From assembly GCA_033964015.1 (NCBI GenBank), contig CM066914.1, positions 32,719,492 to 32,783,491 on the forward strand: a stretch of DNA of 64,000 nucleotides, given 5' to 3'. Both the position numbers and the translations under genes were made by a program. The notes beneath the pieces were generated by a model. The model worked only from the letters and a program-made list of their open reading frames with translations, was not told where the DNA came from and did not search any database. Shown piece after piece: positions 33,193 to 44,404 of this stretch. Source of the DNA: Scolanthus callimorphus (taxonomy: Eukaryota; Cnidaria; Anthozoa; Actiniaria; Edwardsiidae). How positions within the stretch are numbered: the first letter of the stretch is position 1; each line of letters begins with the position of its first letter.

Positions 33193-34532
33193 TTAGAGAC
33201 CCACGGAAGAAGAAGCTAACAGCTGATTGCCAAAATTTAGACGACAATAGAGATCTTTGGCGGAATCAGAGCTCCACCTCCCATGAAATTTGATGATATT
33301 TTCGGAAACACCGTTATTGATAGCCGTACGCGAAGATGCAAAACGGTCCACATGAAAAGGTCCGAAAAGTGAGCTAATATGCAAAAAGAAAGCTCTGGAA
33401 AGGGCCCAATCATCAAAGTCGACAATACGACTCACTGAGTCCGCATATTCATTTAGTGAACGAGGAATCCATTCAATCTCAAGAGAAATATTGTGAAGTG
33501 AGCCAAACCGAAGAATATCAAGTGCCAAAACATGCAAACGAAGGGAATTACTACCTCTGGCGGTAATGATAGACGCATTTTTGTTATCCGTGAAAATTTT
33601 GACAGTCTTTCCCGAGATAAGGGATTCAAAGGACTTCAAACCATACAAAATAGCTAAAAGCTCTCTAGCATTGCTGTCCATATCAATCTCCAATGAGGAA
33701 AAAGCTTGGTAAAACAACTCAAATTCACCGGAATCTACACTAAGTGTATACCCTCCACAAGACTTAGCACTAGCATCTGAGTAAATGAGAATATAAGGTA
33801 GTGCATATTGCGTGAGGGATCTACCATTAAGACCATTGCAATTATTCAGCCAAAAATCAATCTCAGAAATGCATTCCTTAACGTACTGATAAGACAGAAA
33901 ATCTAAAGGATAGTCCCAGTCATCAGAAAGCTTAATATAGGATTGCAAAAATTTGGACATGAGATAGACTATATTACCGACACCAGGTTCAAGGGAAGTT
34001 ATTTTACCAAGAACAGAAGCTACCTGGCGAGGAGAAACAAAGGGAAATTGTTGCTTAAGAGAGCGAAGTGAATTGACTAAACTGTAAATTCGTGTAGAAG
34101 GGATAGACACACGGTTTGTGCATAAATTCCAGTGTAAACCAAGCCACTCTAGAGACTGCTGTGGGCACCAAACGGACTTAGCAAAATTAACAACCACACC
34201 AGCACTAGCTAAGTCTTGCTTAACAATACTAGCAGCGCGTTCCGCCTGATCAAGAGTGGGAAGACAGACGATACCATCGTCAAGATATAAAACCAAGGGG
34301 ATGCCTTGTGAACGCCAATGTCTCACAAGAGGACGAAAAAGTTTAGTAAACAAAAAAGGAGCGGAAGCCAAGCCGAAGGCTAAAACCGAAGAAACAAAAT
34401 ATCTGGGTAAAGGAGAATTAAGAGGCCAAGAGAAACCTAGAAATGTATAATGATCAGGAGAAATGCTAATATGATGATAACCGGACTTCATATCAAACTT
34501 AAACATATAACCAGAAGGGTGTAAATAATTAA
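33193..34532 (-). pseudogene. RT-RNase H of DIRS-like element fused to a recombinase tail
   Basis: Residues 1-110 hold FKFDMKSGYHHISI (first catalytic Asp), FGLASAPFLFTKLFRP and VLYLDDGIV (YxDD box). RNase H follows with LIYSDASAKSCGGY, NARELLAILYGL, IFTDNKNASI and WIPRSLNEYADSVSR. After FGPFHVDRFASS, which is the usual end of DIRS RT-RH proteins, the frame passes directly into RTAINNGVSENIIKFHGRW and SSDSAKDLYC. That resembles the last box of DIRS tyrosine recombinases, with the terminal Tyr. The recombinase body is missing, so an in-frame deletion near 33313-33330 seems to have fused the two ends. Upstream, the frame is broken by a one-base deletion. Not functional for integration. Confidence 0.78.
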
Positions 34533-34967
34533 GAAAACACGAGCATCCTCTAATCTAAACTTGCTCTTAGGGATAAATTTATTGACATGCCTTAAATCCA
34601 AAATAAGTCGACACTTTCCTTCAGAATTAACAGAAACGGCGAGAGGATTAACAACTAACGGAGGCGAAGAAACTTCCGAGACTGAATGCGCTTTAAGCAA
34701 ATCCGAAACAGCTTCATCTACAAACTCAGAATGATCAAGGGCCGACTTATTATTGGATAAAAGAACACTAGGCGGAATTTCAATAAACGGTATTCTATAC
34801 CCATTATAGATAACATCCAGAATCCAATCAGGAGAGCCAATCTTAGCCCAAAATGGAACACACATTTTAAGTCTATCTTTCAAGATTAAAGTAGAAACAC
34901 CTTGTTCAAATTCATGTAAATTCTGAGCCAAAAATTGCTGACAGTCTACATCAATATAAGTATTTAA
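34488..34967 (-). pseudogene. N-terminal RT region of DIRS-like element, 3' of the interruption
   Basis: The frame that leads out of the TTAA element continues with NTYIDVDCQQFLAQNLHEFE, VSEVSSPPLVVNPLAVSVN and KCRLILDLRHVNKFI (the RT fingers motif), then FRLEDARVF. A single-base deletion near 34533 shifts the frame. The next frame picks up YMFKFDMKSGYHH without loss of conserved residues. Confidence 0.8.
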
Positions 34968-36945
34968 GAGCCATTGTCTGAGAAAACCGGGCAAAGTCAA
35001 AAGATGGGGGTCAACCGATTTCCCTGATTTTTCAGCAGTTGAATCCTACCATAAACAATTACGACTGGCGGCATTTATTTTTTTTTCGGATGTTTTGTTT
35101 CGGAGTTGACCACCCCCCCTAGTTTTGAGGCCGCAAGGGCCTTGAATCTAGCTAAAATTATGCCTTTTGCAGTGCGCAAAATACGAAGTTCGCGATGAGT
35201 TTCGGAAATAATTTTCATGCGTAATAAGTATCCTTTGCTCTACTGATTTGTGCTTTCTAAACATAAATTCTCTAGATTTTCCACAAGGTTGTCAAAATAG
35301 TGTAGGTCGCCGAGGTGTCTAGACACCCTAAATTTCAAACCTATGTAATTCAAAAGTGCGGCGGTTATTTTTATCGGACACGCGATTCCGACAGTTCATT
35401 ACAATGTTAACACAAATAAAAAGTGACTTGATTGGGATAACGAGTCGTTTATGCAGGAGCGGCGCCCTAGTTTTAGCAAAAATGCAATATAACTTTTAGT
35501 CGGTTTCATTATTACAGCACCCCTGCAGAGATAAAAAAGTTTTAAATCAAAATAATATGGATATAAATTATGTATAATTGCTCACGACTTTCAATGAACT
35601 TATTACACAGTTTCCAGCCAATTTGAACACTTATACTCGTTTTCATGCGTAAGAGGTTTACAAGGTAGGGTGTATATAGAGAGATTCGCCCACTCGAAAC
35701 TGAAATAGTGACGCAATACTGTAGATATATAGCAATGTTTACGTGTTGCATTATATACTCTGCACATTTCAGTAGAGCAAACCTCTTTTTTCAGTCTTTT
35801 GTTTCTCAATTTCTTTGAGTTCTTAATTAATGCAAGCACGACACAGTCATAAGAGAAATATCTTTAGTATGCGACCATCGTTCGTGTTAGCTACGACTAT
35901 ACAGGATTGAGGTGAATTTAAGCAATGGCGTCGCAAAAATGTTGCACCATGCTATTTCCGACCATCGTTCAAGTATGTTACAGACGATAGACTGCAAGAG
36001 TTCTTCAGGTAAGAAACGACACTAAATTAATCGCGCAAACAAGCAGACTTATTGCAAACGTATGAACTATTGTTGATCACACCAATTTACGCAGTTTTAC
36101 ATGTTTTACCCAGTCTAGTGCGCTTTTGAAAATAACGACAGTTTTAAGCGTCTTTGCCGGCATTTTGTTCTTCGAACTCATAACGGATATGTATTTGAAC
36201 TAAACATACTCCAGGACTTGCTTTACTGTATCTGCGGCGTTCATTCGCGCTAGCACACAGTATTTAACACTTAATCTTGTTCTTCGCGGTTTTCAATGTT
36301 TTACCATGTTTATAGATGCGCTTTAAAACTTTTCAGTAGCCAAAAGGGAAGTTTGCATAACTTGGATTTCTCTCTAACCGGTCAAATGGCAAGTAAGAAA
36401 AACCTCCTGTCAATCATTTTTCTTGATTGACACTTTCTCGAACAGATCTAGATTTTTGGAGGTTTTTCAAGGTAACCGAGTCTTATCCGAGGTTACGATT
36501 CATTGACTGCCCCCAGGGAGCCATCAAACCGGCGGCCAATCAGATGCCTTTTAGGTAGAACATGAATTTTAATCAGTTAGAGCGGTCAGATGTCCCTGAT
36601 TGTATAGCAATTCCGCCCCATGCAGCACAATCACGCAACTGACACAAGCCGGAGACTTTTAGACGAATCAAATTGACTGTGAGCAGAATATAATAATAAA
36701 AATAGCCATAGCTTCCGATTATCAGAACCCCATTCTATATTTTAGTCTCTGGAAACCTTGAAATCCACAAGATGAGACATTCTGAATAGCGTTCATTCAA
36801 TGAAGCACACCCCTTTCACCCGACCAGGCTAGAGATAATTGAACGGATTACTATTACTTCATTTACCGTATACCTTTAACAACAGGCCGAATATGTAGTC
36901 GTTGACAGACAGACATATTTATTGAAACCTTTTATACTGACCCAT

Positions 36946-37441
36946 GCTAAGGGGCCGACCATTTAACTGTGGGGGGGGGGGGGGGGGGGGGGGGGGGATT
37001 TTGAAAAAAACTCCTACACACCAAAATGGTGACTTAAACCCCTTTCTTATTGGAAAAAAACTTTCTCGCCGCATAACAGAGGTAGGAAAAAAAATTGCAA
37101 AAAAAATCACCCACCCCTTCCCTCAAAAGTTAAGGGAGAGGTCAAAACATCCGTACTTCCTGGGTGCCCAATTTTAGGGGGGTGGGGTAGGTGCCGGTAT
37201 CTCCTTAAATAAAATAGATATTAAAAAGGTGAATGCTCCAACGCTTTCCTCGCAGCAAGAGGAGTCCGTGCAATAAAATCAGGTACCCCTAGATCATGCT
37301 CTGAGAAAATGAGGTCTGAAAAAGGGGTATTGGGTACCTAAGGGGGTAGATGCCGGTACCCACCACCTCCCCTGAAAAAATTGGGCACCAGTCGAGTACA
37401 AGTGTTTTTGACCTCTCCCCTAAATGGTCTGCCCCTTAGAT
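36946..37441. mobile_element. Palindromic poly-G MITE inside the TTAA element
   Basis: The ends CTAAGGGGCCGACCATTTA and TAAATGGTCTGCCCCTTAG are inverted with one mismatch. A run of 27 G (36971-36997) lies near the left end. An inner inverted repeat (around 37136-37200 and 37345-37425, sharing GGTGCCCAATTTT and GTGCCGGTATCT-like text) extends the palindrome. No coding potential. Confidence 0.8.
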
Positions 37442-38464
37442 AGGGATGACAGCAACAAACAAATATTTGCTCATCATAAAGAATGAGTATTTTCATGTCA
37501 TAGAAATGAATATCTTCTGATTGTGTGATTTGAACCAAACGACCCCAAATCACGTTAATATGCCTTTTATCTTATAGGTATATCATCTTATAGTTAGATA
37601 GAAAGGCTGCAAAGTTTAGAAGAATTACTCGAAAACTGGCTGAGATATGAATTGCTTATTTTTGTGCAAATAAATGTATGGGCAAAAACATCAAAACGAG
37701 GCTAGTAGCGCATCGATACGAAAATTAATCAAAAAATATTATATCGGTCAGTATTCAACCAAACTTCACCAAACTTTGCCGTTTTTCTAATACGGGTGTG
37801 CTGAATTGAATACTGGACGTTTCCTGATAACTATAAGATATCATTAAGCCATATTAATGTGATATGGGTCTATATCTTCTCTGCTACTCCTTGTTTTATC
37901 TGCGTTTGCGATTAATAATGAATCTCAACGATTATAGAACAGGTTTGAAATGCCCAAATGCATGTAAAATGCGTCACGGGTTCCTCTTCCTGCGGTTACA
38001 TATGGAAAAATAGCTAATTTTACTCTATTATTTTTGGTCAATTCCACAGTGTCTCGGACTAATTCCAGGTTCAATCGAGACAGTCGAGAAATTGCATTTA
38101 ATAGGTGGACTTCAAAAAAGCATTTCAGTCTGACTATGGCATCAGTAACCAATCAACTGTGACCATTCCCACGCTTTATTTCCAAGCGAGTAACTACTGA
38201 ATGGCTTCCCTAGTCCATGGCTGAGAAGTCCTTTTATTCTCAATATATGCATTACACTTCACTATGAAACACCTATAGATACTTATATAGATGAAAGAAA
38301 TGTTTTGGTAAGCTTATTCAATTGTAACTTTCGAGAAGAATTTTTACTGGACGGTGAACTTGCAGTTGTAATTGCATTTGTCTAAAATAGAGTCTGTCTA
38401 GTCTAAATCCATGTCATGTGGAACGCTTAGCGCTTATGCCAAACCAACTTAGTGATCCTTGGGC

Positions 38465-38486
38465 GGGGGGGGGGGGGGGGGGGGGG
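38465..38486 (+). repeat. Homopolymer of 22 G
   Basis: Preceded by GGGC. It lies about 330 bp inside the right arm of the TTAA element. Confidence 0.9.
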
Positions 38487-39350
38487 AATTATGATCTAAG
38501 CGCATTGAAATATATAAAATGGATAAATAATAACAAAACAATTTAAAAGAACTCTAGAATAGCTAAAATATAACAGCAAATAAGGTCATTGAATTTTGGT
38601 GATTTTTGTACTGTGTTCGTAAATTTGGCGGGCATATCATGATGTAACACAAACGATAACCACGTTATATATCACATTTCAGGTAACATAATTTCCCCGG
38701 GCATTTTGTATGCTACAACAGCGTGCAGGCATTGTAATTCTACCCTAGAAATATGCACCAGCTAGTAAGATGCTGTACCCAATTCAACGGTCTCGAATCA
38801 ACATTACCGAATTTGGTCAAAACTCGAGCGCCTCTCCTGCATAAACGATTCGTTATCCCAATCAATTTATTTTTTATTTGTGTTAACATTGTAATGAACT
38901 GTCGGAATCGCGTGTCCGATAAAAAATAACCGCCGCACTTTTGAATTACAGAGGTTTGAAAATGACCCAAATCTAGGGTGTCTAGACACCTCGGTGACCT
39001 ACACTATTTGACAACCTTGTGCAAAATCTAGAGCGCATGAATTTATGTTTAGAAAGCACAAATCAGTAGAGCAAAGGATACTTATTACGCATGAAAAAAA
39101 TTATTTCCGAAACTCATCGCGAACTTCGTATTTTGCGCACTGCAAAAAGGCATAATTTTAGCTAGATTCAAGGCCCTCGCGGCCTCAAAACTAGGGGGGG
39201 TGGTCAACTCCGAAACAAAACATCCGAAAAAAAATTAAATGCCGCCATTCGTAATTGTTTATGGTAGGATTCAACTGCTGAAAAAATCAGGGAAATCGGT
39301 TGACCCCCATCTTTTGACTTTGCCCGGTTTTCTCAGACAACGGCTCTTAA

Positions 39351-40279
39351 AACACAATCGTACTTATCTTGTGACAACAACTCACTAAACTCCATGTCCA
39401 AGGCACAGCGATTTTCAGATGAACTGTGAAAACTATCTGGAACTTTTGAATCTGCTTCGAAAACACTAGCGACATCAGACTTGAGAGACTTCCAAGTGGA
39501 GAATTCAGGAACGACTGTTGGTTGCGGTGGACAAGGTTGAAGTGGAAGCGCCAACTTGGAATTTCCCGAGACGGACGGGGCACTCCCTCTACCAGTGTGT
39601 CCCAGAGCCACAGTATCGACACGGCCCTCGGTTGAAGCTGTTGAAGGATTGCTGTGAAGGATCCCTGTTGAAGTTACCAGATCCGAAGGGCTGAGCTTGG
39701 GAATAGCGCTGTTGGCTACGGTTCCTGTAGTTGTTGAAGCCGCGGGGAAGAATTGAGGAGGGCGGCCACTTCTAGACTGAGGTTTTTCAGCATTTCTTCT
39801 GCGGCGCTGTCTTTCCTGATCACGAATAGCTTCTTTCTCCGCGGCTCTTATCTTTTTGTCGTCTTCCTCCCCAAGGCAACTGGGCTCGACTCGTAATGCT
39901 TCACAGTTAACCAGCCGGCTTCAGAGGTATCGGCAATTCTTATTTTTCTGTTTCTATCCTCCAGAAGATCAACAGCCTCCGTAAAAGCTGTAATGAATCC
40001 TCATCCAATCGCTGGGAAACCAGGGATTGGCGAAGGGTGGACAGTTTTTCAATCACTTGGCGGTTAAGTTTAAAAATTTTTCTCGTTTCCAGGTCTTTTA
40101 AAAGATAGCTCGTTGAATTCCTTTATCTGTCTTGAAGTAGCCAAAGCTTCTTCTGCAGCTTGCTGAATTTTACCACACCCAGATGTTAGACTACTAGTAT
40201 GCGACTTGAGCTGGTCAATCACAAAAGCCCTGAAATCCGTTAGATCTTGTTTGGTAACAGGTTGTTCCTTGTCTCCCAT
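39351..40279 (-). pseudogene. Gag region of DIRS-like element, 5' of the interruption
   Basis: ATG at 40279 begins MGDKEQPVTKQDLTDFRAF. A shifted frame follows at about 40070, then a basic stretch with EAIRDQERQRRRR and a Gln/Ser/Asn/Phe-rich region. A CCHC knuckle follows (CRYCGSGTHW, then REC) with a TAG stop falling inside it near 39595. The final part (39351-39611, other frame) contains VVPEFSTWKSLKSDVASVFE and runs up to the TTAA element. At least two frame changes and one stop make it a pseudogene. Confidence 0.7.
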
Positions 40280-40429
40280 AATCCGAAGTCTACAAAAGTG
40301 GTGATTCAAGCGAGTAACTGAAAGGTCAAGTGCAATTTCCATGAAAACTACAAGATTTAAAGGTGCATACAATTCCCAAGAGGATGCGCAAAGCGCTAAA
40401 TTCCGAATGCCCAACATAAACACATTTCT

Positions 40430-40609
40430 TTAGAGGGCGATCTAAAAAAAGGTGTGCGGGATTTTTGATTTTCCTTTCAAAACATATTTTATGCTAATTT
40501 TTGTGTTAACATTGCCAAAAATATCGATTTTCAACCTGTTTTACATGATATTTCCGCAAATACGTAAAATATCGATAATCCCGCACACCTTTTTCAGATC
40601 GCCCTCTAA
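40430..40609. mobile_element. Small MITE, 180 bp
   Basis: TTAGAGGGCGATCTAAAAAA plus GGTGTGCGGGATT at the left is inverted at the right (AATCCCGCACACC...GATCGCCCTCTAA). The arms are about 34 bp. It lies inside the DIRS-like element, upstream of its gag. Confidence 0.85.
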
Positions 40610-43059
40610 GGAATACATTTGCGGAAATCTGGAGCTTTTAACATCAACTGGAAGTAGCAGGAGCTCTTAAAAATCAAAAATTAGTACTTTTCCTTTGAAA
40701 CACAAAACGACGAAAACGATCCATCAAATTAACGTTGCATAGCAATGTACAACTTAGTAAGTAAGGTCGTTCCATAAGCTTCAAAACGATATATAAATGG
40801 CCCTTGTAGTGTGAATAATGACGCGACAGTGATTTTTTTGCGAAAAATTGACATCCCTCTCGCAAAGGTATACTCATACCTTAACAATGCCTTTGTGATA
40901 TAGCTTATCGTCAAAAACGGATTTCTTGTCGATGCAAATACATTGATTATTCCAAATAACTTGGTTACAAATTTCGTTAAATATAGACTCAGTACCAGAA
41001 GTGGGGTTAGCATTACAATAACAGTTGATTGTTTCCCATTCCCGAAGGCATTCTTGATAAAAATCGGAAGGGGGAACGGAAAAAAAGTTTCGATAGATGG
41101 AAGTTACAATGAAATAATAATTTACCACCAACACTGTTTAAATAATGATTCAAAAAGATTTTCCAACGAGACGGGTAGTCCATTAAAAACTTTTTTATGC
41201 ACATAATTCGTTGAACAGAAAGCATTGTTTCGATATTTGGCATCCGTAGACCTCTCAATTCAATAGAGTTAATCAAAACAGCCCTCTTAACTTTGTCACG
41301 ACGACCTTTCCAGACAAAGTTGAAAAGAAAACTATTTATTTGTTTAATCATATCCTTGCAACAAGATATAAGAGACATTCGATACAAAAATTTAGGGATG
41401 GCTATGGATTCGATTAACTGAATTCTGCCTAGTAATGTCAAGGATCACCAATTCCAGGAATTTAGTTGTTCCTTTAGATCTTTAATGATAGACTCAAAAT
41501 TAACCTTTTGAAACAGCGTTGAATTGTAACAAAAGTTTATACCAAGGATCTTAGCCATTGAACTGATTTTACGAACATTAAGCTCCTCGTTATTGTCTAA
41601 TTTCATAGGCCCAAGTGGTAGGACCTCCGTTTTTCCGTGGTTGATTTGAAGACCGGAAAACGTTCCGAAAGATCTGATTGTGTCAAATAGGTGGGCATAA
41701 GACGCCTTAGTCCTAACAAAAGCCGTGAGGTCGTCCGCAAAACAATGCTAATTTGATTCGGTATCACCTATTTTTATACGCTCAATTTGAGGGTCGTCAC
41801 GAATTTTAATCGCCAAGAGCTCAACCACTAAAATAAATAAAAAAGCAGAAAAAAGGATCACCCTGCCAGACGCCAGATTTTAAGGGGAAAAAGGGCGTAA
41901 CCAATCCAATTATTCATGACTCAGCTACATTGATTATTGTAAAAAAATTGAATCCATTTTATAAGAGACCCACCAAACCCGAAAGCCTCTAGAGAGGCAT
42001 ACAAGAAAGAGCGGTTAACTTTATCAAATGCTTTTTTCAAAATCAATCGCAGCTAGTATACCTGGCAAAGATTCGACTCTAGTATAATCTAAGAATCATT
42101 GATTGTACGAACAGCATCAAAAATTGTTCGACCTTTAATAAACGCATATTGATCAAAGTGTATAATGTCCGGTAAAACCTTTTCAATTCTCTTAGCAATA
42201 ACCTTGGAAGCGATTTTATAATCTGTATTTAACAAAGAGATTGGTCTCCAATTTTTAATTAGCCTGCGGTCCTTATTCTTCTTTTCAATAAGTGAAATTA
42301 TAGCTTGTTTTTGGGTCGTAGAAAGTTCACCATATTCGTAAGCGTAGTTAATTGATTCTACAAACATACAAGAAATATCAGACCAAAAAACCTTATAGAA
42401 CTCAATAGGAAGTCCGTCATTACCTGGTGTTTTATGTAATTTAAAAGTCGGAAGAACAGCGGCACATTCTGATTCGGAAATGCGACCCTCACAAGATTGA
42501 CGCATCAAACTTGTTAACTTAGGAATTTTATCGCTATTCAAAAACGAACATGAGCTTTTTTCCAGAACCGGATACGAATCGTCGTCATACAAATCAGAAT
42601 AAAACTCTGCAATTCATTCATAATAAATTTTGGGTTACAGCACTCCTTTCTATTGGCGAGGAAGACTTTCCGTATACAGGCTTTCGTCTTGTGTGACTTC
42701 AAGATTCAAGATTTAAAAAATATTTGGTATTTCTTTCACCTTCCTCGAACCATTTTGCTCGCGACCTCACAATGGCGCCTTTTGTCAGATAATCAAACTC
42801 TCTCTCATACTCAAATCTTAATGCATTTAAATCATCATTATTTTTTCAGATGGGTCGGCCGAAATACGTATATCTGCATGGGCGAGCTGCACCTCAAGCT
42901 CTTTCAACTTTTCTCTGCGTTCATGAGCTTTGATTTTACTAAAACTTATGCTTTTTTGTCTAGCCTTATATTTGACATAATCCCAGATAACGCGAGGAAC
43001 TTGGAACGTATCTTGACACTCAGAGCGCCAAGCGAGAAATCGCTTCTTAAGAGGAAATG

Positions 43060-43754
43060 TCCACTAATACCGAGCGAAATTGGAAATATGTGGCACATGA
43101 TGAAAAATCGAAATCCTTCATATTTGGTCCAAAGATCGCCTAATATACCAAACGAAATGTGATTGGATTTTGTTCTTCAGTTATTAATTTTAACTCCCGA
43201 AAATTACGATTTTTTGACAGCACCCCGCGAATGGACAAAAGCACAATTTTCAGCCGAAATACCTAAACTTACAAACACTGTCATATCCACTTCGCGCCAG
43301 CCCCAAACCCGAAAATCGGTTCAGAAATGTCTATTGTATGTCCTTAGTAGTAATTTAAGGCTAAATATTATCTTTTGCGTTTGATAATTTTGGCACGGGA
43401 AGCCGTTAAAACTGATCAAAATTTTGCTCGCTCGAAATCGGCGATCTGGCGGTCATTTTCAGGAGGAAATATCCAGTCCCGGTAATGTCCCAGAATTCGT
43501 TCAAGAATGACTGTGAGCAACACAAGTGTGATCGGATTGCTTAAGGCCCCGAAATGTTATGAGATTCAAATGGGCCGAATAACAAGACTTTAGTAAACAA
43601 AGCATAATGACTCAAATTGCTGGGCTAGCCCTATTGGCTCACATCATAAAGATGTGTTATGTATTGTCAGCTACTTTGAATTTTTAGTAATAATAGGCAA
43701 AAAAGCTTTACGACCAAAAAAAAAGTGAAAATTATATATTCGGATCAGCCAAAC
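43060..43754. other. Gap between ORF1 and ORF2 remnants of the LINE
   Basis: An APE endonuclease domain is expected here, but I find none in any frame. The stretch is AT-rich and looks unrelated to the LINE, so it is probably an insertion or replacement. Confidence 0.35.
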
Positions 43755-44402
43755 CTACAACTGTAACATATTATCGATAAATGATTTATCCGGTTGTGCA
43801 TGACTGAAAAAAGGTAACTTTCCCGCACTTTGTGCTTCCTTTAATTTAGGTACCCATTTCTTTCGCCTCTGGACAATTTCTCTCGGCAGATCTGGAGAAA
43901 CTGCTAGCTTCGTACCCTTTAGCTTGCCTACCCTCGACATGACATCCTCTCTATCAGGGTATCTACGAAAACGCGCAATTATTGGCCTTGGTTTAGCGGT
44001 ATTCACATCAAATTTGCCAACCCGATGCACTCTTTGATATTCTATTTGACCTGCATCTTCGATCTCTAACTTTTCTTTCAAGAACCTCGTAAGAACTTCT
44101 TCCGAGTTTTCTTTGCCATCTACCGTGCCTTCTGGAAGACCATAGAAGCGCAAGTTTTCCCTTCTCGTGTATACTTCATGATAAAGTAGCTCATCTCTCA
44201 AACGCGCCACTTCTTCGTTCCCGCTTTGTCTTACAGCATCCAACATTTTCTTCGTCTCCGATAGTTCAGCAGACAAGAAATCAACGGCACCTTCTATTTC
44301 ACTTACGCGAATGTTTGTTTGTCGAACTGATTCCTCGACCGAAGCCATCTGACTCTTCAAAGTATTAACACCACTTTCTACGTTCGATAGCTTTTCATCC
44401 AT
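43755..44402 (-). CDS. L1-type ORF1 protein (coiled coil plus RRM-like)
   Basis: An undamaged 215-residue frame. Residues 1-70 look like a coiled coil (MDEKLSNVESGVNTLKSQ..., regular hydrophobic spacing). Residues 78-150 resemble the RRM of L1 ORF1 proteins, with RRENLRFYGLPEG, EYQRVHRVGK and RPIIARFRRYPDRE. The C-terminal part, LPREIVQRRKKWVPKLKEAQ, is the basic domain. In L1 elements this protein binds RNA as a trimer and is needed for retrotransposition (family knowledge). It lies about 700 bp ahead of the first recognisable ORF2 sequence on the same strand, so it probably belongs to the same LINE. The start is the first ATG at 44402; the upstream DNA belongs to an RTE fragment. Confidence 0.8.
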   Translation of the reverse strand: MDEKLSNVESGVNTLKSQMASVEESVRQTNIRVSEIEGAVDFLSAELSETKKMLDAVRQSGNEEVARLRDELLYHEVYTRRENLRFYGLPEGTVDGKENSEEVLTRFLKEKLEIEDAGQIEYQRVHRVGKFDVNTAKPRPIIARFRRYPDREDVMSRVGKLKGTKLAVSPDLPREIVQRRKKWVPKLKEAQSAGKLPFFSHAQPDKSFIDNMLQL

Positions 44403-44404
44403 AG

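Larger units (their letters stand above)
34968..39346. mobile_element. TTAA-flanked element with about 510-528-bp inverted repeats, 4379 bp
   Basis: TTAA at 34964-34967 and 39347-39350 flanks an element beginning GAGCC and ending GGCTC. The left arm (34968-35474) and right arm (38819-39346) are inverted copies with modest divergence. Removing the element with one TTAA joins the flanking DIRS-like reading frame without a shift, which fixes the borders to the base. The interior has no transposase-like ORF. It contains a palindromic poly-G element (36946-37441) and a second G run (38465-38486). TTAA duplication is known for piggyBac and Kolobok; the GAGCC ends do not let me decide between them. 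Confidence 0.9.
32812..40884 (-). mobile_element. DIRS-like retrotransposon inserted in the LINE
   Basis: The ends are inverted: TTAAGGTATGAGTATACCTTT at the left, and the reverse complement of the same phrase at 40864-40884. Beyond it the two ends stay recognisably related (GNG-rich, TGTC, GCGTC). Inverted terminal repeats with gag, RT-RNase H and a tyrosine recombinase define DIRS1-type elements. Here the minus strand holds gag (from 40279), RT-RNase H and only the tail of a recombinase. The LINE reading frame continues across the joint (GIVKV to GHLFDE) with no clear target duplication, as expected of recombinase-mediated insertion. It is interrupted by a TTAA element at 34968-39346. Confidence 0.85.
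31900..43060 (-). pseudogene. L1/Tx1-like LINE ORF2, split into three pieces
   Basis: Three minus-strand pieces are colinear. 40885-43060 holds, in order, RVIWDYVKYKARQKSISF, GAIVRSRAKWFEEGERNTKYF, LHKTPGNDGLPIEFYKVFW, NWRPISLLNTDYKIASKVIA, the catalytic FADD (about 41727-41738, a shifted frame), LTLLGRIQLIESIAIPKFLY and a C-terminal stretch to GIVKV at the break. 32665-32811 continues with GHLFDEIYDPIFLEPLICP. 31900-32348 continues with MSPLQFDRVIMKITKSVSLN and the zinc-finger-like CHWCKLEQETIEHFFFDC of L1/Tx1 C-termini. The first gap is the DIRS-like element (32812-40884), the second a foldback element (32349-32660). Several frameshifts and stops are present. I did not find the endonuclease between 43060 and 43750. 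The LINE RT is therefore dead but datable. Confidence 0.85.

Noticed and set aside
42653..43384. Plus-strand ORFs of 169 and 73 residues
   Set aside because: Opposite to, or between, LINE ORF2 remnants; no recognisable motif.
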